Source of the DNA: Glandiceps talaboti
Taxonomy: Eukaryota; Hemichordata; Enteropneusta; Spengelidae
Reading direction: 5' to 3'
DNA length: 64,000 nt
Assembly (NCBI RefSeq): GCF_964340395.1
Contig: NC_135566.1
Coordinates: 6,484,501-6,548,500, forward strand
Positions within the stretch are counted from its first letter, which is position 1. The number at the start of each line of letters is the position of its first letter. Shown piece by piece: positions 31,601-43,655 of the stretch. The notes under the pieces are model-generated. The model was not told the origin of the DNA. It saw only the letters and a program-made list of their open reading frames with translations, and ran no database searches. Both the position numbers and the translations under genes were made by a program.

Positions 31601-31735
31601 ATTGCATCCTTAATATGCGCAATGATATTAAAGCATTCATGAAGCAACATCTACCCTACAAAGTCCCTAAATATATAGCTGGATTGAATGGGGCACAAAA
31701 TATTGCTCAATAATTTTAACCATTAAGAAACAAAA
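28601..31735. other. Non-coding stretch, no gene seen
   Basis: AT-rich, with a 14-bp poly-G run at 29782-29795 and the snapback hairpin at 30124-30191. Overlapping minus-strand ORFs at 29.6-30.2 kb run through these low-complexity and hairpin elements and are not called. Confidence 0.5.
30124..30191. repeat. Snapback inverted repeat (27-bp arms, 14-nt loop)
   Basis: Left arm TTTGGTACAATTCGC...ATATAGCAC (30124-30150) and right arm GTGCTATAT...GCGAATTGTACCAAA (30165-30191) are complementary except for a three-base block (TCC versus GTC). The loop is a GC-richer 14 nt. It may be a small foldback element or a transcribed hairpin. No protein function is seen. Confidence 0.85.
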
Positions 31736-31819
31736 TGTAGCGGCGAGGCTCGAACCTACAATATACAGATTTCACATGGGGAACTTCTAACCATATTAGC
31801 AACACATCATGCCTCCACA
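31736..31819 (-). repeat. tRNA-like sequence (SINE head or tRNA pseudogene)
   Basis: On the minus strand an A-box-like GTTGCTAATATGGTTAGA is followed about 40 nt later by a B-box GGTTCGAGCC and a CGCCGCTACA end, the usual polymerase III internal-promoter layout. The 5' strand (GTGGAGG) does not pair well with the 3' end, so a functional tRNA is unlikely. A tRNA-derived SINE head or a decayed tRNA is the better reading. No second copy was found in the window. Confidence 0.45.
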
Positions 31820-33702
31820 TATTCAAATCATTCTTATCAAATATCTATGAATATCATGGTCCTATATCCATAGTGTTATGTATCCTAACGCTAGGGTCTG
31901 ATAATCTGTGTCATTTATAGAGAATATGACAGTCATGCAAAGTCTCTTCACTCTTCAGTGCTAATGTAATTAGAAAGCTCTCCAAATAATGGTTTGATTT
32001 TTTATGCAACTTTGGTTGCCACCAAGTGTTTTCTTCGTGTTTGCAAAACCAAAGCCATGAGTTAGTTATAAGTCTATCCGAAAGAGATGTTCCGAGTCAC
32101 GATTACATGACTGAGATAATTACAAATGAATGTTTTATAAATCGTTAAAGTTCTGTCCAGAATTAATTTAGACCATTGAGAGATTTCATCACCAGATTCG
32201 GAAATTCCTGCAGCCATCAACATATAATGGAAACTGGAGATTGCAGTCTCGTGATGTGTTTGACTGCCACAGGTATTCAAATATGTTTAAATGTCAGGAC
32301 GTGTTCGATAAATGAAACGAAACCTTCCTTTTCGCATCAACATCGTCACAATACAAGAAACTGTTACAATGGCTGCCAGGAAGAAACCTCCTTTTCAATA
32401 CTGGGTAATTATATAATATTCCTGGGTTATCGATATCATCCGATCGCAAATGTCCTGATACGACATTGTGATGTTTTCAATTTTCACAGTTTACTAAAAA
32501 TACATGGTGGTATTGATAAATCTGCCTGTCTCAGTCATTAACTGTTATCTTTAGCCTCACTAATCGTACGACAAACTAAGAAAGCTTCTACCTTTTTGAT
32601 ATTTCACATTAACTCCAATACAAAGCGTCCGTGTAATTACTTGAATAAATTCCGTGTGCTGATGTGCTTGACTATGTCCATTCTTTCTGATCCGTATCTA
32701 CTAAATGTACGCAATTGATAATGTATTTTATTTCGTTCAAAACATGCATAAATGACGTATTTTAAAAAGAACAACCATATTGCGCTCACTTTGCTTTTTA
32801 GACTTCCAAGGTTCATCTGAAACTATGATGCTTAGATTGTTTACACAATCATATACCAGCGCTTACGATTCTCTGAAGGCGCGAGTCCACGTGACGATGA
32901 CAGTGATTGTCAAAAACAAATCCATCGTACACATATTCCTGTACTGTCAAAAGTACCTTTAGAGCGACGTTTTACAAATAAAAATAAGCTTATGACAAAC
33001 AAAACAGTACTATGCATATAATTATGAGTGTTATCAATGGTGAATTAATCGCAACGACATTTTTTCATGAAGATCTATCTTCCAATAAAATAGACTCAAA
33101 TTCACTAGAATAACCATGGTCATGACATTTCCAAAAGCATGCCACAAATCGGAATCCTACCCACCACCACCCTCACTTAAGTCCTTACATACTCTCGATA
33201 AAGAATACTTTAACTGTTTGAAATTGACACTGAGCGTTATTCAAAAGTTCAATGTAGTTGGTAATGCGTTTTAAGGAAGAATGATGAAAACAAAACAAGA
33301 TAACCATGATGTGTCGCACTCAATGTACTGTTTTATAGCTTCAATCAAAGCGACACTAATTAATTGATAAGGTAATCATTGGCCTTAGTAATTGCTAAAC
33401 TGGCCGATTTACGAGTATGTCATGGTACCATTACATTTACAATTACAGTATTGCACAAGCAATTAACATGTTTTATAGCCTGTTAACGTTAACGCATGTA
33501 CTGAGTTTTGTAGTCACCACACATACATGTAATATCTCGTTTTAGATTGCAGAAGCAAAAAGAGGATGCACGAATCACATCTTCCCTACAGCATACAACA
33601 TTGTATAAGAACTGACTTTTTAGCACGCAAGGTATATCTGTATGTATGTATGTATGTATGTATGTATGTATGTATGTATGTATGTATGTATGTGTGTATG
33701 TA

Positions 33703-33737
<35 letters not shown>

Positions 33738-36047
33738 ATGTATGTATGTATGTATGTATTTATTTTTGTGTAGCTTTGTACAGAGCTGTTTGTAGTGGGT
33801 GGGTGTAAAAAGTGGCACAGCTACCTATCATTTGATATGAAACCTTTAAAACAAAACTTTTTAGGTCAAAGCGTTTCATTTAATATACTCTTAAAACCTT
33901 CAAACAGCTGTCACCTGCGTCGAAAACAACTCAATTTGATCACACTTCAACGGTCAAATTCGTAGACGACATATCAAGCTACGCAGGTGTCTTGATTTGC
34001 CGCTGGCTAAATATTGGTATAGTTTTCAACTAACGTCTTCATTACTTGCTGAAAGTCCATTATTCAATATTCATATCCATTTCGTATATATGAAGTCTTT
34101 TCTCATACGTTTAAAGTTGTTATTATGGTAATTTATTTTCCCATGTACCAAACATTTTAAATAGCATCCATGTGCGCCATCAAACTAATTATCCATTATT
34201 GTTACCTGGAGCTTTTACCGAAATATAATAATAATAATGATAATGATAAATAATATCAAAAAATAAATAAATAAATAATAGTAATAATAATTTGGGTTGT
34301 TAATAATGTCTTTTTCCAGTAAAAGTAAGTGCACCAGAGTGCCTGGGAATGATTTTGTTAACATGAAACACGATTTCGGAAGGAGATTTGTAGTGATTTC
34401 CATATAATTATGTTAGGTCTTTTATGAAAGGCCTATGTATGAATGGTCGAGGTCATATATTTAAGCAATTCCCTTTCCTTTGAAAACATACAAGAATCCT
34501 TAAGCGATCAACATGCCTCTTTCCATTTGAAAATGATTTATGAAATATAAAGTTTTTGCCTTGACAAAAATGCAAATTGCATGATGTTTGATTTCTCCAG
34601 CTGTTAATGGAACAATCCAAGCGTGGGTATTCGTTTCTATCTTTAATAAACTACAGAAACTCTTATGACGCCATGGTACATTGCTTGCAGTGGTTCTTTG
34701 AATCTTTTAAAAACTGCCAGAGGCAAAGAAACAAGAAATAATATGTCAATAGCCTCGAAAATAACAGCAATACGACAGAAAGGCAGTAGTGTTCGAGTTA
34801 TTACGTGACCAGGTATATAAGGTACATTTTCAAGTACGACAACACCTTTTACCAAGCGTTTATAGCTATGGGTCTTTTGTGAAGGAGTGGTATTGTGAAC
34901 GCACTCATAACACAACCTTAAAATCCTAATACTTAGAACATCATCTCTGAGCACGGACACAAATTGTGTGTTTTCTAAAACACATATTACATTCACAGGA
35001 AAGAGATGAAAGTAGATCTAGAATCGTAGAATTACTCACAGTAAGACATCAACAGGAAAGAGAATTGGGCTAAACGAGTTTTAACTGGATTAAGGAGCAT
35101 GAGCATTCACTGTAACCAATGTCTTATATGTGAAATGGATAAACGTTATGCTTATGGGATGTGGTACTTATGTGATGTATGTATTGTGTTGATTGATGCA
35201 TATGCAAGTTCATTGAAATGTTAGCTGTGGCGCTCGAGAATGGTTGGTCAATCAAGAGAGATTTTGGCAGCAGTGATATGTTCAGTCGATTTCAGACTGC
35301 ACTGGATGCAGACTGTTAGGTTAACAATTCGTTGCGCGACGCTTTTCAGAAGCATCGTGTTAACTTCGAATTCGAATATGTAGATAGTGAAAATAATGAA
35401 CGCATTTGCACAGTTTAAGATATGGTACCTTTGTGGTATTTTGGTAAAAACTGTTATTTCCTTACTCTTAGACTAACCCTTTCGTACATTACCGATATAC
35501 GTACATATTTATTATCTAGTTCAATATGTTAGAACTACGTTTTCATCCACGTGGTTTTTTTGTCATGTTTTCATGCCTTATAATGCACTGCTTTACCCAT
35601 TGTGTATTTGTAAGACATATCACATAATCTTTAAGCATTGATAAGTGTAGAGATTAAGAAAGAGTGTTTTGATCCCCTGGCTGAAATGAGCTGATTTACT
35701 AGACAAAGTTTCTAAAAATCAAAAGTGTTATCAAGGCAACGACTACAATAAGTTAACAACTGGGGAAATAAAAAAAAATGTTACTGCTCAATCAAACTTG
35801 GAACGCTGCTAAATCATTCCCATACAAGGATTATCATAAGTGCTTTCACTTCCAAAACAGAAAACTATGTCGCTCTGTTAATGTACGAATTGACTATTCA
35901 GACGAGAATATTTTTTATTCGTGGCAACATGAATATCTACCCTCAGCATTACCAATATTGTCTTCTAGTTATATCAGGTATAACCATTGTCGAATATGTA
36001 CAAAAGAATATGTGAGAATCGTTCACTGTCTGGGTACAAGTTCATTA
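31820..36047. other. Non-coding stretch, no gene seen
   Basis: AT-rich sequence with ORFs of 60-120 codons near 32.1-32.5, 34.6-35.0 and 35.8-36.1 kb that lack recognisable domains. It contains the (GTAT)n array at 33640-33760, an ATA-rich tract at 34222-34290 and a short inverted repeat TCACCTGCGT/ACGCAGGTGT at about 33910/33980. Confidence 0.45.
33640..33760. repeat. (GTAT)n-(GT)n-(GTAT)n compound microsatellite
   Basis: About 28 GTAT tetramers interrupted by a GTGTGTGT core at about 33705-33720. Confidence 0.97.
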
Positions 36048-36237
36048 AGTAAAGCCATAAACTTAATAAAAGAACATCTGATTTAGGTAAAATGTTCATT
36101 TTCGTAAACTGGGGTTACAGTGATGAGACATCTTAATTTTTTTGGCAAATAACATTTTTTGTGATTACATATTAGGTACACTACAATGTAAAGACGTTAT
36201 AAATAAGATGTTCTTTTATTAAGTTTATGGCTCTACT
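36048..36237. mobile_element. MITE-like element (190 bp, 38-bp terminal inverted repeats)
   Basis: Left end AGTAAAGCCATAAACTTAAT plus AAAAGAACATCTGATTT (36048-36085) is mirrored at 36200-36237 with about two mismatches. The ~115-bp interior is non-coding. The small size, inverted ends and lack of an ORF fit a non-autonomous DNA transposon or foldback element. Flanking target-site duplications are not clear. A 102-codon ORF ends inside the left arm and is not considered a gene. Confidence 0.8.
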
Positions 36238-39200
36238 TACTGATTGCTAACATCTTATTCCACTAGCACATAACTGATAAGTTTTCTAGCTGAAAAAATC
36301 TGTCTGCCTACAAAAATACAATCAGTATTTTCAGTGAGGTGTTATGGAGCGTGATTGTAATCAAAAGCTACAACTCGGACTGGCCGAGGAAGGAAATGTT
36401 TAAAGCAGGAAATTGAATGTAAATAGTTTTCAATGTGACAAAACCTTATTCGTTTAGCCTTTATTACGTACATTTTATATGGTTTCACACTTTAACAAGT
36501 CCATGAGACAGCCAAATTGTTGTATTGTGTATTCATTACCAAACCTCAAACAGTCAGAGAAATTTGGAGATTGATAAATTGTAACAGTATTAAGACCTTG
36601 AATAGAACCTAAGCATGACTGTCGCACGGGATTTGTGAAGAAAACAAGTAAATCATCGTATCCGTTCCATGTATATTTACCATTAATCATACAACATAAA
36701 AAGGACGTAACCAGACAGAAAGTATCAACTACATTCATCATATCGAACACCAAGGCGAAATGTAGCTACATTGTAAGCTTCACCTAATCTTTAGAAGTTA
36801 CTGTACTACACCTTCGTTTGCATGCGTATCACAAAACGACTCTTTAACAACCATGGTATCACTCAGCCGTAGATTAAAACCCAGTGTTTATGCCATAATA
36901 ACTTTTTTTTTGTAAATCTTCAATTCATGCTGTACTGGCTATGACCTTCCGTTATAGGCAATGAATCATGATATACCCGCAGTGTTATAATTTCATACAC
37001 CTGGCTCATCTGCGCTACCGAAAACCAGTGACTAATATCGTTCATGTTAATTATAATTTGCGACTCGGATAATGTTACTTAATCCCCACAGCGACAGGAA
37101 ATACCTGCTTCCATAATTATTACACTATACAGGATTGGTGTCTTTCCCTACATATTGCTGCAAGGCTCTGCCTGTCTCAATTAATACACTTGATTGGCTT
37201 CAACAACTGACAACTAGATAAATAGCTGTGTGGTAGCGGCTGTCCTCTCACATTGCTAGGGACAACCTTCCAGGATTACTCGTTCTCTTTTGATAGAAGT
37301 GCGTACAAGTCCAAACGCAGCGGTTGGGTGTTTACAAAGATTCCTTGAAAGCATTATCTGTCTTGGGCTCTTGCGTTCATTCTTCTTGCAACTGAAGTTA
37401 CCTATGCACGTATTTTGGACTTGTTGGTGAGTCTGTAACATTTTGTACTTATGGTCAAATACATCTATCCTTTAGCATCTATGTCATTTCTCGATTTAAT
37501 TTCCATTTGGGAACTAGAAGTATGAATAACTGTTGTATATTTGTTTTGATTTGATGTTTTGTTCCTCTGTTTCATCTTTACAGTATTATTTAATCTATAG
37601 TTTAAGAAATACAAACCATTGATATAAATTAATATAATATTAATATCTTCACATTAGGAAACACATTTTATAAATGTAAGCGACAATGCATACCTTCGTT
37701 GTATATGGTATGTACTTGTATAAGGAATAAACTAGTCTTTTATTAGCCATCCATGTTTTGGTGTGTTGTCGTACCTAAACTGAGTAAATGTTATAGATCG
37801 TAACAGTAGAAACATTCAAATTCTTCAATCGCCTTCTAGTAATGCTACAAAGGAAAACGACGAAATGTAATTTCACAAATACTACATGAAGATGTTTTAA
37901 GTTTTGTTGTGTATGGATTTGTTTTATCTCGTTCATCTTATTTACAGCGCTGTTCAATATCTATAGATACAACTTGAAATAAGCGCTTCAGAAATTAAGA
38001 GAAAGTAGGCAATCCAGATAACGAGTCATTTCTTCAAAAAATGCTATAATATCTAATTTCAAAGACTTCGTATTATACAATGATCTTTGACAGGAGAATA
38101 ATCTGCAATATCCTTGATAAATCCCAGTCATTTCATTTTAAAACTTCAGCTTGTTAGTTCTATGCGTGAATTGTTAAGAATTACAAAGAGTATCATTATG
38201 TCCTTTCTGTGATAATCAAAACATTGAGAAAGTTAAGGTAGAAGTTTGTCAAGATAACCGAGTGGGTTTTGTGGCGTAATTGCAGTCTAGAGGGTGGGGA
38301 ACCAACCTTTTCTGAGGAAAAGAATGCACGTATACACACGGGATCACAAGTTTTACTTAAAGAACTTTTTTATGTTAATGCAAGTCAAAAAATAGTGTAT
38401 AACACTCAGCAAGGCTAAAGAATTAAATAAAAATTTCTAGTACATTGCATGTAACAAGAGTTAAATGTTAAGTTAAAGGTTTGTGGTGGCAACTTAATTA
38501 AAGTCACAACTAAAAGTTCAGGTGCACGTACGCGTTGCTCGCGTGAATTACTTACAAGTTCAGTACTATCGAATTACTTTCGTCAAGTGAATCCGAAGCT
38601 GTCACACACTGTTGTTTGGGTTGCAGTTAGCGTTTCAGCATACCAACCCGTACCAGAATTCCACGAAGTTATATGGTTCACATAGTTAGCGTAGAATTTC
38701 AGAGTCCATACAGCAACAACCAGCAAGGCTCCAACCAAGATGATGCTCGGTCGTCAGCCGGCGAAGCAAACGTGATCTGTTCCACGAGGACGGGTTCTCA
38801 GACCTTTGTTTAGTGCCCTATCCACCACCAACCACCTATACTCTAATATGCTAATAATAGCCATCAACCATCCTATTAAATTTACATATTAAACGGGATA
38901 TTGACCGACTATGGGTCAGTCTAGTATACTTTACAAAATTCGCCTTGTGACAAAGTTTATTACTATGTTGTGTTATATGTTTTTGTTAGTTGCTTATACT
39001 TCTACGGACTATGGTGCTTCTATACTGACAAACCTACCAAACTTTAGTTTTTGTGTCCCTACAAAACTGGGGCAATCATTTGTGCACGATTTACCACGTG
39101 CCTTTCCATATGCAAATGTGTATGTGGTGCCCTGTAAAACCGACCATCTTCTTTAATTTGGCAGTATCTTTAGTTCAGCCTTGAGGGTTAACGCTTACAA

Positions 39201-40858
39201 TTATAACGTACAAAGAGGGCTGTAATGTCTTGTGTATCTATAATAGTAAGTGAAGATGTCACAGAACAGAACAGAAGTTAGCGTTGCCATAAAAGTACAT
39301 TTACTGGTAACAATGGGCATTTACAAGCAAGCAAGAAAACAAACAAACAAATAAATAGACTACATCACCACATTGCAAACGTTCACAAACAGGCAGACAG
39401 GCAGTCACAGGGGCAAACAAACAGATATACAAACAGACAGAGACAGACAGGCACAACACAATAATTACAGACAATTTTGTTTATTTCCTTTCTATTTCTA
39501 AAGCGTTTTTTGTATTATGGCCTCTTTACCCGTATCCCTCCACCCACAATCCTCTATTTCAATTTCTTCATACATTCAACTATTCCTCTCTTCCTATCCA
39601 AAAAAATGATTGGTAATTTTAAGTCATCGTTTGTGATGGCTAACGTCGTAACGAAGAGGTATCTATTGATTGTTTTCTATGAGAGGAATGCTTTTATGCT
39701 TTATTAGGTTTTGAAGGCATCTTGTTTGCAAGAGACAGTGACGTAAGTCACAAATCGTCGTCAATAATATATGTCGAGGTCAAAATTTTGTCAACTGTGC
39801 TTGCTGGGCTAACATACAGCTGCGACCCTCTCTCAGTACCCTTAACTAACGTTCCACCCATATTCGCGGTTAATAGTATTTACCAAATATACTGTCTCGT
39901 TCACTGACACGACTTAATTAATGGAAACGCTGAAAGGCTATAGCTGGTATGATTTTATGACAAACTTATCATTACCTCGATTAGGGTTCTCTAAAATGAA
40001 AATTACAAGGCATCTGGATCCATCTGCAATTTACTTATAATTCGTCGCTTATAATGAGTGACAAAGGTTAGATTTACTTCATCCTGACGCAATTTTCGAA
40101 GACGTCACTCAGGAATCATTTGTCATCCACGGAATTTGACAGATATTCTTATTATACGGTGTTTCACCAATATTCTTTTAAAACATCAAATCTTCCTACG
40201 AGTTGTTATTCATATGAGAACAGCTGAAAGGGTTTACACTTTGGGGCTTAGAGTTGAGTACAAAAAGCTATTTCAATTTAAACCTGCATGACGTGAAACC
40301 AATGCCCAAAAGAAATGCAAGTATATAGAATATACCGTACGTGTATTTGTGAGAATGTTACATGTTATTCATATAGAAAATAATTATATGCACATGCTAA
40401 CTTTTTAAACAAGACTTAGCCAGACAATGTGTTTGAACGGCTTGGAACGTCGCACATGTTCGGTTTACGCAAACCATAGGATTCATTCTCCATAAGAACA
40501 CTGCAGATTATAATAAACAATGTAATTAAGTTCTGGCCACCTCACAGCTTACTGCTAATGACAGGCCAAACCTAAAGTAATCAAGCAAACGGGACAGAAA
40601 TCTCACTGAAATTATCAAACGAGCAATCTCAACTAAGTAAAATAATCGCGACATGGCGTGATTCCACGTAGTAAATTGTTCTTCTTTCTAATAGGAAAGT
40701 GCAGTTTCGTAATGTTTGAAATGGCTCTTCCCGATCGATGGTGTAGCTTAAGTGCAAACTTGCATTACCATGTGCTTATTTAACAAGATTGGAGAGATCA
40801 CTATTGCAATGCACTGCCCCCAGTTTTTATTTAAAAACAGAATTATCTTAAGGTAGCC
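36238..40858. other. Non-coding stretch with a weak exon-like island
   Basis: No recognisable protein family. A GC-richer, less repetitive patch at 38.5-38.83 kb includes a 56-residue minus-strand open frame (38583-38753) that would encode a hydrophobic segment. It lacks an ATG and clear splice sites. CAAA/CAGA-rich low complexity occurs at 39330-39460. Confidence 0.4.
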
Positions 40859-41170
40859 ATATGGATGAGGATTAGATATTTATTTTGGATTTTACATTTA
40901 TATAATAATGTTGGCTTTCTACTTGAAAAATGAATGTTAAATAACATAGCCCACGTCTGTGTTTGTAACTCAATGCATTGCAAAATGCATATGCTTTAAA
41001 ATGAGTACAAATGTTTGTTATTGTACGTGCAATAACGTTTGCAATTTACTGAGTTAAAATATAAGGACTCGGCATATGTTGTTTCACAATGTTTCAGGTG
41101 GGACGCTATGATGGTAATATTGTTTTATAAATTAAAAAATCCAAAATAAATATCCAATCCTCATCCATAT
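40859..41170. mobile_element. MITE-like element upstream of the receptor gene (312 bp)
   Basis: Left terminus ATATGGATGAGGATTAGATA (40859 on) continuing TTTATTTTGGATTTT is mirrored at 41135-41170 with one clear mismatch (TTAG versus TTGG). Weaker inverted similarity extends about 30 bp further inwards. The interior is non-coding. It resembles a non-autonomous DNA transposon. It ends about 360 bp before the splice acceptor of the receptor exon, so it may lie in that gene's intron or promoter. Confidence 0.85.
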
Positions 41171-41519
41171 TGATTACGATTGTATGAGCAATGTAACAAA
41201 AGATCAAAGCTAATAACCTTTGCTGTTGAATGATCTTGACATTACTTTCTCATTCAACACATGTACACGTACTATACGAACTTAGCAACAATGACCAACG
41301 ATTCTGTATTCAAACTAACTATAATTCGATTTAGCAATGGTTCTATCACTTTAATAATGCGATGTCGTATGAAGAAGCATTGTCAAAATAGATAGACTGT
41401 CATTGATTGGTTGGTCCATTTGTTTACCTGGCATAGCTCCTCCTCCACTGATTCATTTTATCTAGGCTGGATTTCACGGCCGACTACGTAGATCTAACTC
41501 CATCAATAACATTATTTGT

Positions 41520-41563
41520 ATTTTCTTTCCAGATAACCTGTGATTTAGCCTGTGACTGCCAAC
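41520..41563 (+). promoter_or_regulatory. 3' splice acceptor and residual 5'UTR of the receptor gene
   Basis: TATTTTCTTTCCAG (AG at 41531-41532) is a textbook acceptor with polypyrimidine tract, 31 nt before the start codon. An in-frame TAG at 41546-41548 separates it from the ATG, so the upstream exon would be purely 5'UTR. A non-coding leader exon followed by a single coding exon is common for intronless-CDS receptors. Confidence 0.65.
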
Positions 41564-42625
41564 ATGGAAACAAACGGTAGTGATGGTGTTGTCGGCTCTC
41601 GTGGAGGAGGAGGAGAACTTGACCAAAAGACTTTGCCAGATTCGGCAACATTGTCAATTTTCGTAGTTTTCTTTGTGTTCATCTTTTTTGGCAACATATG
41701 GGTAATCATTGCCGTATTCCGTCAACCAAAGTTACGAAAATCATCTACCTGTATGTTCATAATATCGCTGTCCGTGTCTGACATCATGGTGGCGCTATTT
41801 TACATACCAAGCGAAGTGTATCGTACCGTTTTCAGAGAATCATTTGGAAACGAAGCCTTGTGTAGGACGCTGGGATGGCTTAATTGGGTCGCACCGTGTG
41901 CTACAATCTTTTCACTGATCGGTATCGGCATAGATCGTTACAGAGCCATCGTACAACCGATGAGACCGAAGTTGACCCGAAGAGACGCAGCTGTACTCAT
42001 TGCTATCGTTTGGATCTCCTCGATGGTGTACTCCTATCACCGACTGCACGTGATTGAGATCAGCAAGTACACCTTCCCCATTGGTAATAATCAAACACAC
42101 ACCATTATCTACTGTGGTGTTCCTCCTTCAAACAGGCCTATTGTAAAAATCATGGCTGTCGTAGACTCGCTTGTCATGTACCTTATCCCTTTGTTAATAC
42201 TCAGTATTTTGTACCTTACGATGATATGTTCATTGTGGTTCAGCAAATCACCGACTGACGACTCGAGAAAGAAAAAACGAAAAGCCGTCAAAATGTTAAT
42301 GTTAGTTGTGATTTTGTTCGCCATCAGTTGGTTTCCGTGGCGTTTTCTAAATGTATATATGATGTACGTATCGATCGCAAGTTTATCTAGCAAATTTCTT
42401 CAATGGGGTAACGTTATTGCAATTTCTTCAACTGTTTTATTTTTAAGTAACAGTTGGACCAACCCCATTCTGTATGCTTATTTCAACGAATCATTTCGTA
42501 AAGAGTTCTTTCTACTGTTCCCCTGTGTCCGTTGGAACCAACAGTCTAAAGTTGGACCATCTGATAGAGGCACAATTAAAACCCTCTCAACAAATGTCAC
42601 GAATGTCACAAACACACTATCGTAA
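41564..42625 (+). CDS. Class A (rhodopsin-like) neuropeptide-type GPCR, single coding exon
   Basis: Seven-transmembrane plasma-membrane receptor of 353 residues, full length for the family. The start is the first in-frame ATG after a stop, in good context (A at -3, G at +4). Approximate segments: TM1 29-51 with GN at 43-44, TM2 63-85 (SVSD, D73), TM3 100-122 followed by DRY 124-126, TM4 142-160 (W150), TM5 196-222 (P209), TM6 241-266 (SWFP, W256/P258), TM7 281-304 ending NPILY 300-304. C100 and C184 give the conserved TM3-ECL2 disulfide. Sequons are N4 and N176, and C321 is a palmitoylation candidate. The basic third loop (KKKRK) and the helix-8 motif FNESFRKEF match peptide receptors (QRFP/NPFF/TRH/CCK-like group). 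The ligand and exact subfamily cannot be set. ISWFP in place of the usual CWxP, and SVSD in place of LAxAD, are mild departures. Confidence 0.93.
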   Translation: METNGSDGVVGSRGGGGELDQKTLPDSATLSIFVVFFVFIFFGNIWVIIAVFRQPKLRKSSTCMFIISLSVSDIMVALFYIPSEVYRTVFRESFGNEALCRTLGWLNWVAPCATIFSLIGIGIDRYRAIVQPMRPKLTRRDAAVLIAIVWISSMVYSYHRLHVIEISKYTFPIGNNQTHTIIYCGVPPSNRPIVKIMAVVDSLVMYLIPLLILSILYLTMICSLWFSKSPTDDSRKKKRKAVKMLMLVVILFAISWFPWRFLNVYMMYVSIASLSSKFLQWGNVIAISSTVLFLSNSWTNPILYAYFNESFRKEFFLLFPCVRWNQQSKVGPSDRGTIKTLSTNVTNVTNTLS

Positions 42626-43306
42626 ATGGATTAGATATTACTAACAGTCAATATATTGTTCATTAACCCATATGATGAGTTTGAACGTTTTAGAGGTAAT
42701 AGGTATTGCATAGTAATAATAATAATAATAATAATGATAATAAAAATAATAATTGTATTTCGCCCGATCATTAAGACTATACATTGTAAAATATTATCAC
42801 ATGGATAGAATTAAAAATTACAATTCGTATTTACAGATGCTGTAATACAAATAATACAATATGAAGAATTCATTTCATATTGTGACATTCTAGCGAGAAC
42901 CACAAAAATAGTTCTTACGCGAATTATTTCTCGATACAAGAACATGTGTGTGGCAAAACTATGCCGTTATATAAAATAATGAGAATAGATTTGGAGACAA
43001 TATGACGATTTTTCGAAATTATTCTAACAATTAATTGGGACAATTGACTTTCTTACTTTTTCAATATGAGATTGCCATGCCATGTGCTCATCAAGGGATA
43101 CATCCGATAAACTGAACATCGGAGAACCATCAATTCTCATACTAATATATTATACTATGTACGTGTAGTATTCTACTTACTATTACTAAAGTATTCTTAT
43201 TAATTAACCATCATTTGCCATTGGCAGAACTCAAACTGTATTAATACGCACACAACATACAAGCCATTTATAATTCAGTATACATATTATATACCTATGT
43301 GAACAA

Positions 43307-43312
43307 AATAAA
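43307..43312 (+). terminator. Candidate polyadenylation signal for the receptor gene
   Basis: AATAAA 682 bp after the stop codon. A second AATAAA lies at 43555-43560, and an earlier one within the AAT-rich tract near 42738. Which is used cannot be told from sequence. Confidence 0.35.
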
Positions 43313-43623
43313 GGACTTTTATGGTAATATTTATAATTAATAATAAATCTGACTTAAATATGACATTAACATTAATAGAAATTCTGTAGCAATTTTGTGA
43401 ATATAATATAACAATTGATTAACTAAGACTATAGTTTACTGTCAGTCTTGTTTAAGTTTTAACTTGTGTTTCATTCTTCAAATTTGTTTCGCCCTTGCTT
43501 TGTCGTACAGCTTATACAGTGAGGTAGGAGCACTAAAAAAGTTCACACTTTAGGAATAAAATTTATCCAGGAGTTCTGTATATTTTTCAATCATTCTGAG
43601 GTACGGTTCTATTGATTATCAGG

Positions 43624-43655
43624 ACACACACACACATACACACACACACACACAC
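43624..43655. repeat. (CA)n microsatellite
   Basis: About 15 CA units with one TA interruption. Confidence 0.95.

Noticed and set aside
32176-32541. 121-codon ORF
   Set aside because: No recognisable family. It overlaps another ORF on the opposite strand, and chance is the simplest explanation.
34643-34996. 117-codon minus-strand ORF
   Set aside because: No domain, composition typical of chance ORFs, and no supporting signals.
41552-41563. Four-residue N-terminal extension of the receptor (GTG start)
   Set aside because: GTG initiation is not expected in an animal nuclear gene. The ATG at 41564 has good context and follows an in-frame stop.
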